Shown here: one piece after another, positions 61,881-64,000 of the stretch | How the letters are laid out: each line of letters opens with the position of its first letter | Numbering within the stretch: the first letter of the stretch is position 1 | Assembly (NCBI GenBank): GCA_963580285.1 | Contig: OY757010.1 | Coordinates: 64,626,406 to 64,690,405, forward strand | DNA: 64,000 nucleotides | Direction of reading: 5' to 3' | From: Lucinisca nassula | Taxonomy: Eukaryota > Mollusca > Bivalvia > Lucinida > Lucinidae | Notes under the pieces: model-generated | Told to the model about the DNA's origin: nothing | Seen by the model: the letters and a program-made list of their open reading frames with translations, nothing else | The model's database searches: none | Made by a program: the position numbers and the translations under genes

Positions 61881-62239
61881 TTACAGAACACAGAAAAATA
61901 TCCCAAAATTATTCCCATTATGCCTCCTGGCCTGGCACTGTCAGGTACCCCCTATATTAATTGCATTGCAGCACACTGACCTGATAAAGATATGCTATCT
62001 CAGGACAGGTCAATGTGACATTGCACTTTTATGAATGAACCGGACTACTAGAAAAAAATGCAAAAAATGATATAAATACTGGAAAAAATGGAAAGATTAT
62101 TTGACAAAATATTATAAGAAAAAATATGGTCAGCTGACACAAAATATATCCAATGCCGAAATGTTGGGATGCACTGAGGACCATCGATAACTGATCGTAA
62201 ATTGCTAATTCAAGAGTTTACAAGGGGATAAACCGATAA

Positions 62240-62495
62240 ATAGAATACCGAATTCATGTCATTTGACATCAAGTTCATCAGGCTTGGCTTCGAGAACGCA
62301 TGTAGAATCACTCTGCAAGGCTCGCGATTCGACAAGCGTTCTCGAAGCCTTGCCTGATAAATTTGATATCAAAAGACACTCACCTGGTATTCTCTATATG
62401 ATTGACCCTCAGTGGCTCAAACTACACGTATCTAAAACAAATCTTCATGGCTACAATGGTGTTTGAGCCATTGAAGTGTTTGGCTGTATCTGTAA
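62240..62495. mobile_element. Tigger-like MITE with different inner palindrome
   Basis: TCAGGCTTGGCTTCGAGAAC and GTTCTCGAAGCCTTGCCTGA form inner arms. The right end GAGCCATTGAAGTGTTTGGC resembles the 40868 terminus. Confidence 0.55.
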
Positions 62496-62510
62496 TAATA
62501 ACTCAAAGAT

Positions 62511-63897
62511 AACTAGAAATGTGTCAATACAACACAAATGCCCCCACCCAGGGGCCTACCTCCCCCTCCCCCGCAAAAAAAATGACATATTACAATAATA
62601 CCTGTCCTTAGGTCATTGGCATAGATTGGTGTATGGCTGATTAAACCTTGAAAAAATAACTATCAACATACCAAATAGGAACTCAATCCATCAAATGGTT
62701 TGGAAAATATAGGCCTTTACAAACGTTAACATTAAACATTTCTAAGTCTGCAACCTTGACCTTAAGGTCATGGGCAGGGGCGGGGTTATGGCTGAATGAA
62801 ACTTTTGACCTGCATCAATCATCATTCCAAATATTTAGCAAATCCATCACATGGTTCAGGAAATATGGACTCTCAAAAAATATAATATAAGAAAAATTTC
62901 TATGTCTGTGACCTTGACCTTTAGGTAAGGGGCGGGGAGTATGGCTCAATGAAACTTTGGACCTGCAACTATTGTCATACCAAATATGAAGCAAATCCAT
63001 CATAAAGTTTGGAAAATATAAGCTATTAACATACTTAAATTTGAAAATTTCTATGTCTGCGACCTTGACCCTGAAGTCATAGGCATGGGTGGGGGGTATT
63101 ACTGAATAAAACTTTGGACCTGCAAAATAGTGCATCTATCTTCAAACCAAATATGAACCAAATTAATCATAAAAGTTCAAGTTCAACGTGGTACAAATAC
63201 CTTAACCAAAGTCTTAAAGATTAAAAATTTTCTAAGTCTGTGACCTTGACCTTGAGGTCATGGGTATGGATGGGGGTATTACTGAATAAACCATTGGACC
63301 TATATGTATCATCATACCGAATATGAACCAAATTCATTACACGGTTTGGAAAATATGAGCTCAAGTTCTACCTGGAACAAATACCTTAACCTGGGTCTTA
63401 AACATTAAAAATTTCAAAGTCCACGACCTTGACCTTGAGGTCATGGGTATGGGTGGGGGTATTGCTGAATAAAACTTTGGACCTATATCTATCATCATAC
63501 TAAATATAAACCAAATCTATTGTATGGTTTTGAAAATATGATCTCAAGTTCTACATGGTACAAATACCTTAACCTGTGTCTTAAACGTTAGAAATTTCTA
63601 AGTTTGTGACCTTGACCTTGAGGTCATGGGTATGGGCGGGAGTATTGCTGAATAAAACTTTGGACCTATATCTATCATCATACTAAATATAAACCAAATC
63701 TATTGTATGGTTTGGAAAATATGAGCTCAAGTTCTACCTTGTACAAAAACCTTAACCTGAGTCTAACAGGATTACGTACGTACGTACGTACACACTTTCG
63801 TACAGAAGGACATACATTCGGACACCGTACACACGGACGCACTTGCGGAAAACCGAAAAACTCTATGCCCCTGGCATCATCCGATGCCGGGGCATAA
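62511..63897 (+). mobile_element. Pearl-like element, complete, ~160-185-bp core
   Basis: Head AACTAGA, hairpin-like GTGTCAATACAACAC, then ATGCCCC, complementary to GGGGCAT (63889-63895) in the tail hairpin 63864-63895. Seven or so units carry GACCTTGACCTTGAGGTCAT and TAAAACTTTGGACCT. An ACGT-repeat (63773-63791) precedes the tail. Confidence 0.7.
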
Positions 63898-64000
63898 AAA
63901 CACTACATCAGCCCCCTGAAATTTATGATAAGTTAAATCTTGACATATCAGAAGCCAGTTGCTAAAAACTAACAATATCGTCAACATACTGTTAAAAATC
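63898..64000. other. Unassigned window end
   Basis: No feature recognised in the last ~100 bp. Confidence 0.4.

Overview
The window looks like genomic DNA of a bivalve mollusc, most likely a heterodont clam. It is AT-rich and intron-dominated. It carries tRNA-derived SINEs with TTTG tails, pearl-like elements with ~145-bp core tandem repeats and ACGG/GACG microsatellites, and a Penelope-like retroelement of the N-terminal-endonuclease (Naiad) type with in-frame UGA codons, a trait reported for clam Naiads. The organism is inferred; no species is claimed.

The only host gene recognised is on the minus strand: eleven consecutive internal exons of a galactocerebrosidase (GALC, glycoside hydrolase 59) between 60447 and 3971. 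Every exon has GT/AG borders. Phases join without error (1270 bp, 423 codons plus 1 nt), and the product follows vertebrate GALC from the catalytic acid/base segment (IWNER) through the nucleophile segment (SSED) into the C-terminal lectin domain. The 5' exons lie beyond 64000 and the last exons beyond position 1. Exons are about 2 percent of the window; introns run from 1.4 to 14.3 kb and are packed with nested transposable elements.

Layout from left to right: 1-3970, pearl-like elements and MITEs; 3971-4140, GALC exon; 4193-9559, a three-layer nest (palindromic MITE, pearl-like element, second pearl-like element); 9687-18395, MITEs, small pearl-like elements and SINEs; 18396-26572, three GALC exons in MITE/SINE-rich introns, plus a CpG-rich stretch at 22915-23350; 27437-32600, a palindromic MITE split by a 4.9-kb Naiad-type element; 32853-34451, pearl-like elements and a GALC exon; 34800-41501, truncated Naiad ends, SINEs, Tigger-like MITEs and two GALC exons; 41590-44004, an interrupted minisatellite; 44625-49264, a pearl-like element split by a 2.7-kb long-TIR transposon; 50173-60447, four GALC exons among more elements; 62511-63897, a last complete pearl-like element.

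Names used here. Pearl-like: elements resembling mollusc pearl/HINE (non-autonomous Helentron) repeats. P1, P2, P3: long palindromic MITEs centred on a GAACCGCCTC-type inverted repeat. T1, T2: TTAA-flanked MITEs. T3, T4: MITEs sharing the same central hairpin as T1/T2. K: MITE with a GTGAGCAGCTTTTGC palindrome. SINE1-SINE5: tRNA-like or SINE-like families. The most striking results are (i) the apparently selenocysteine-coded Naiad copy, killed by a small deletion at its catalytic box, and (ii) about ten pearl-like elements with unrelated cores that share one end architecture in which head and tail motifs co-vary.
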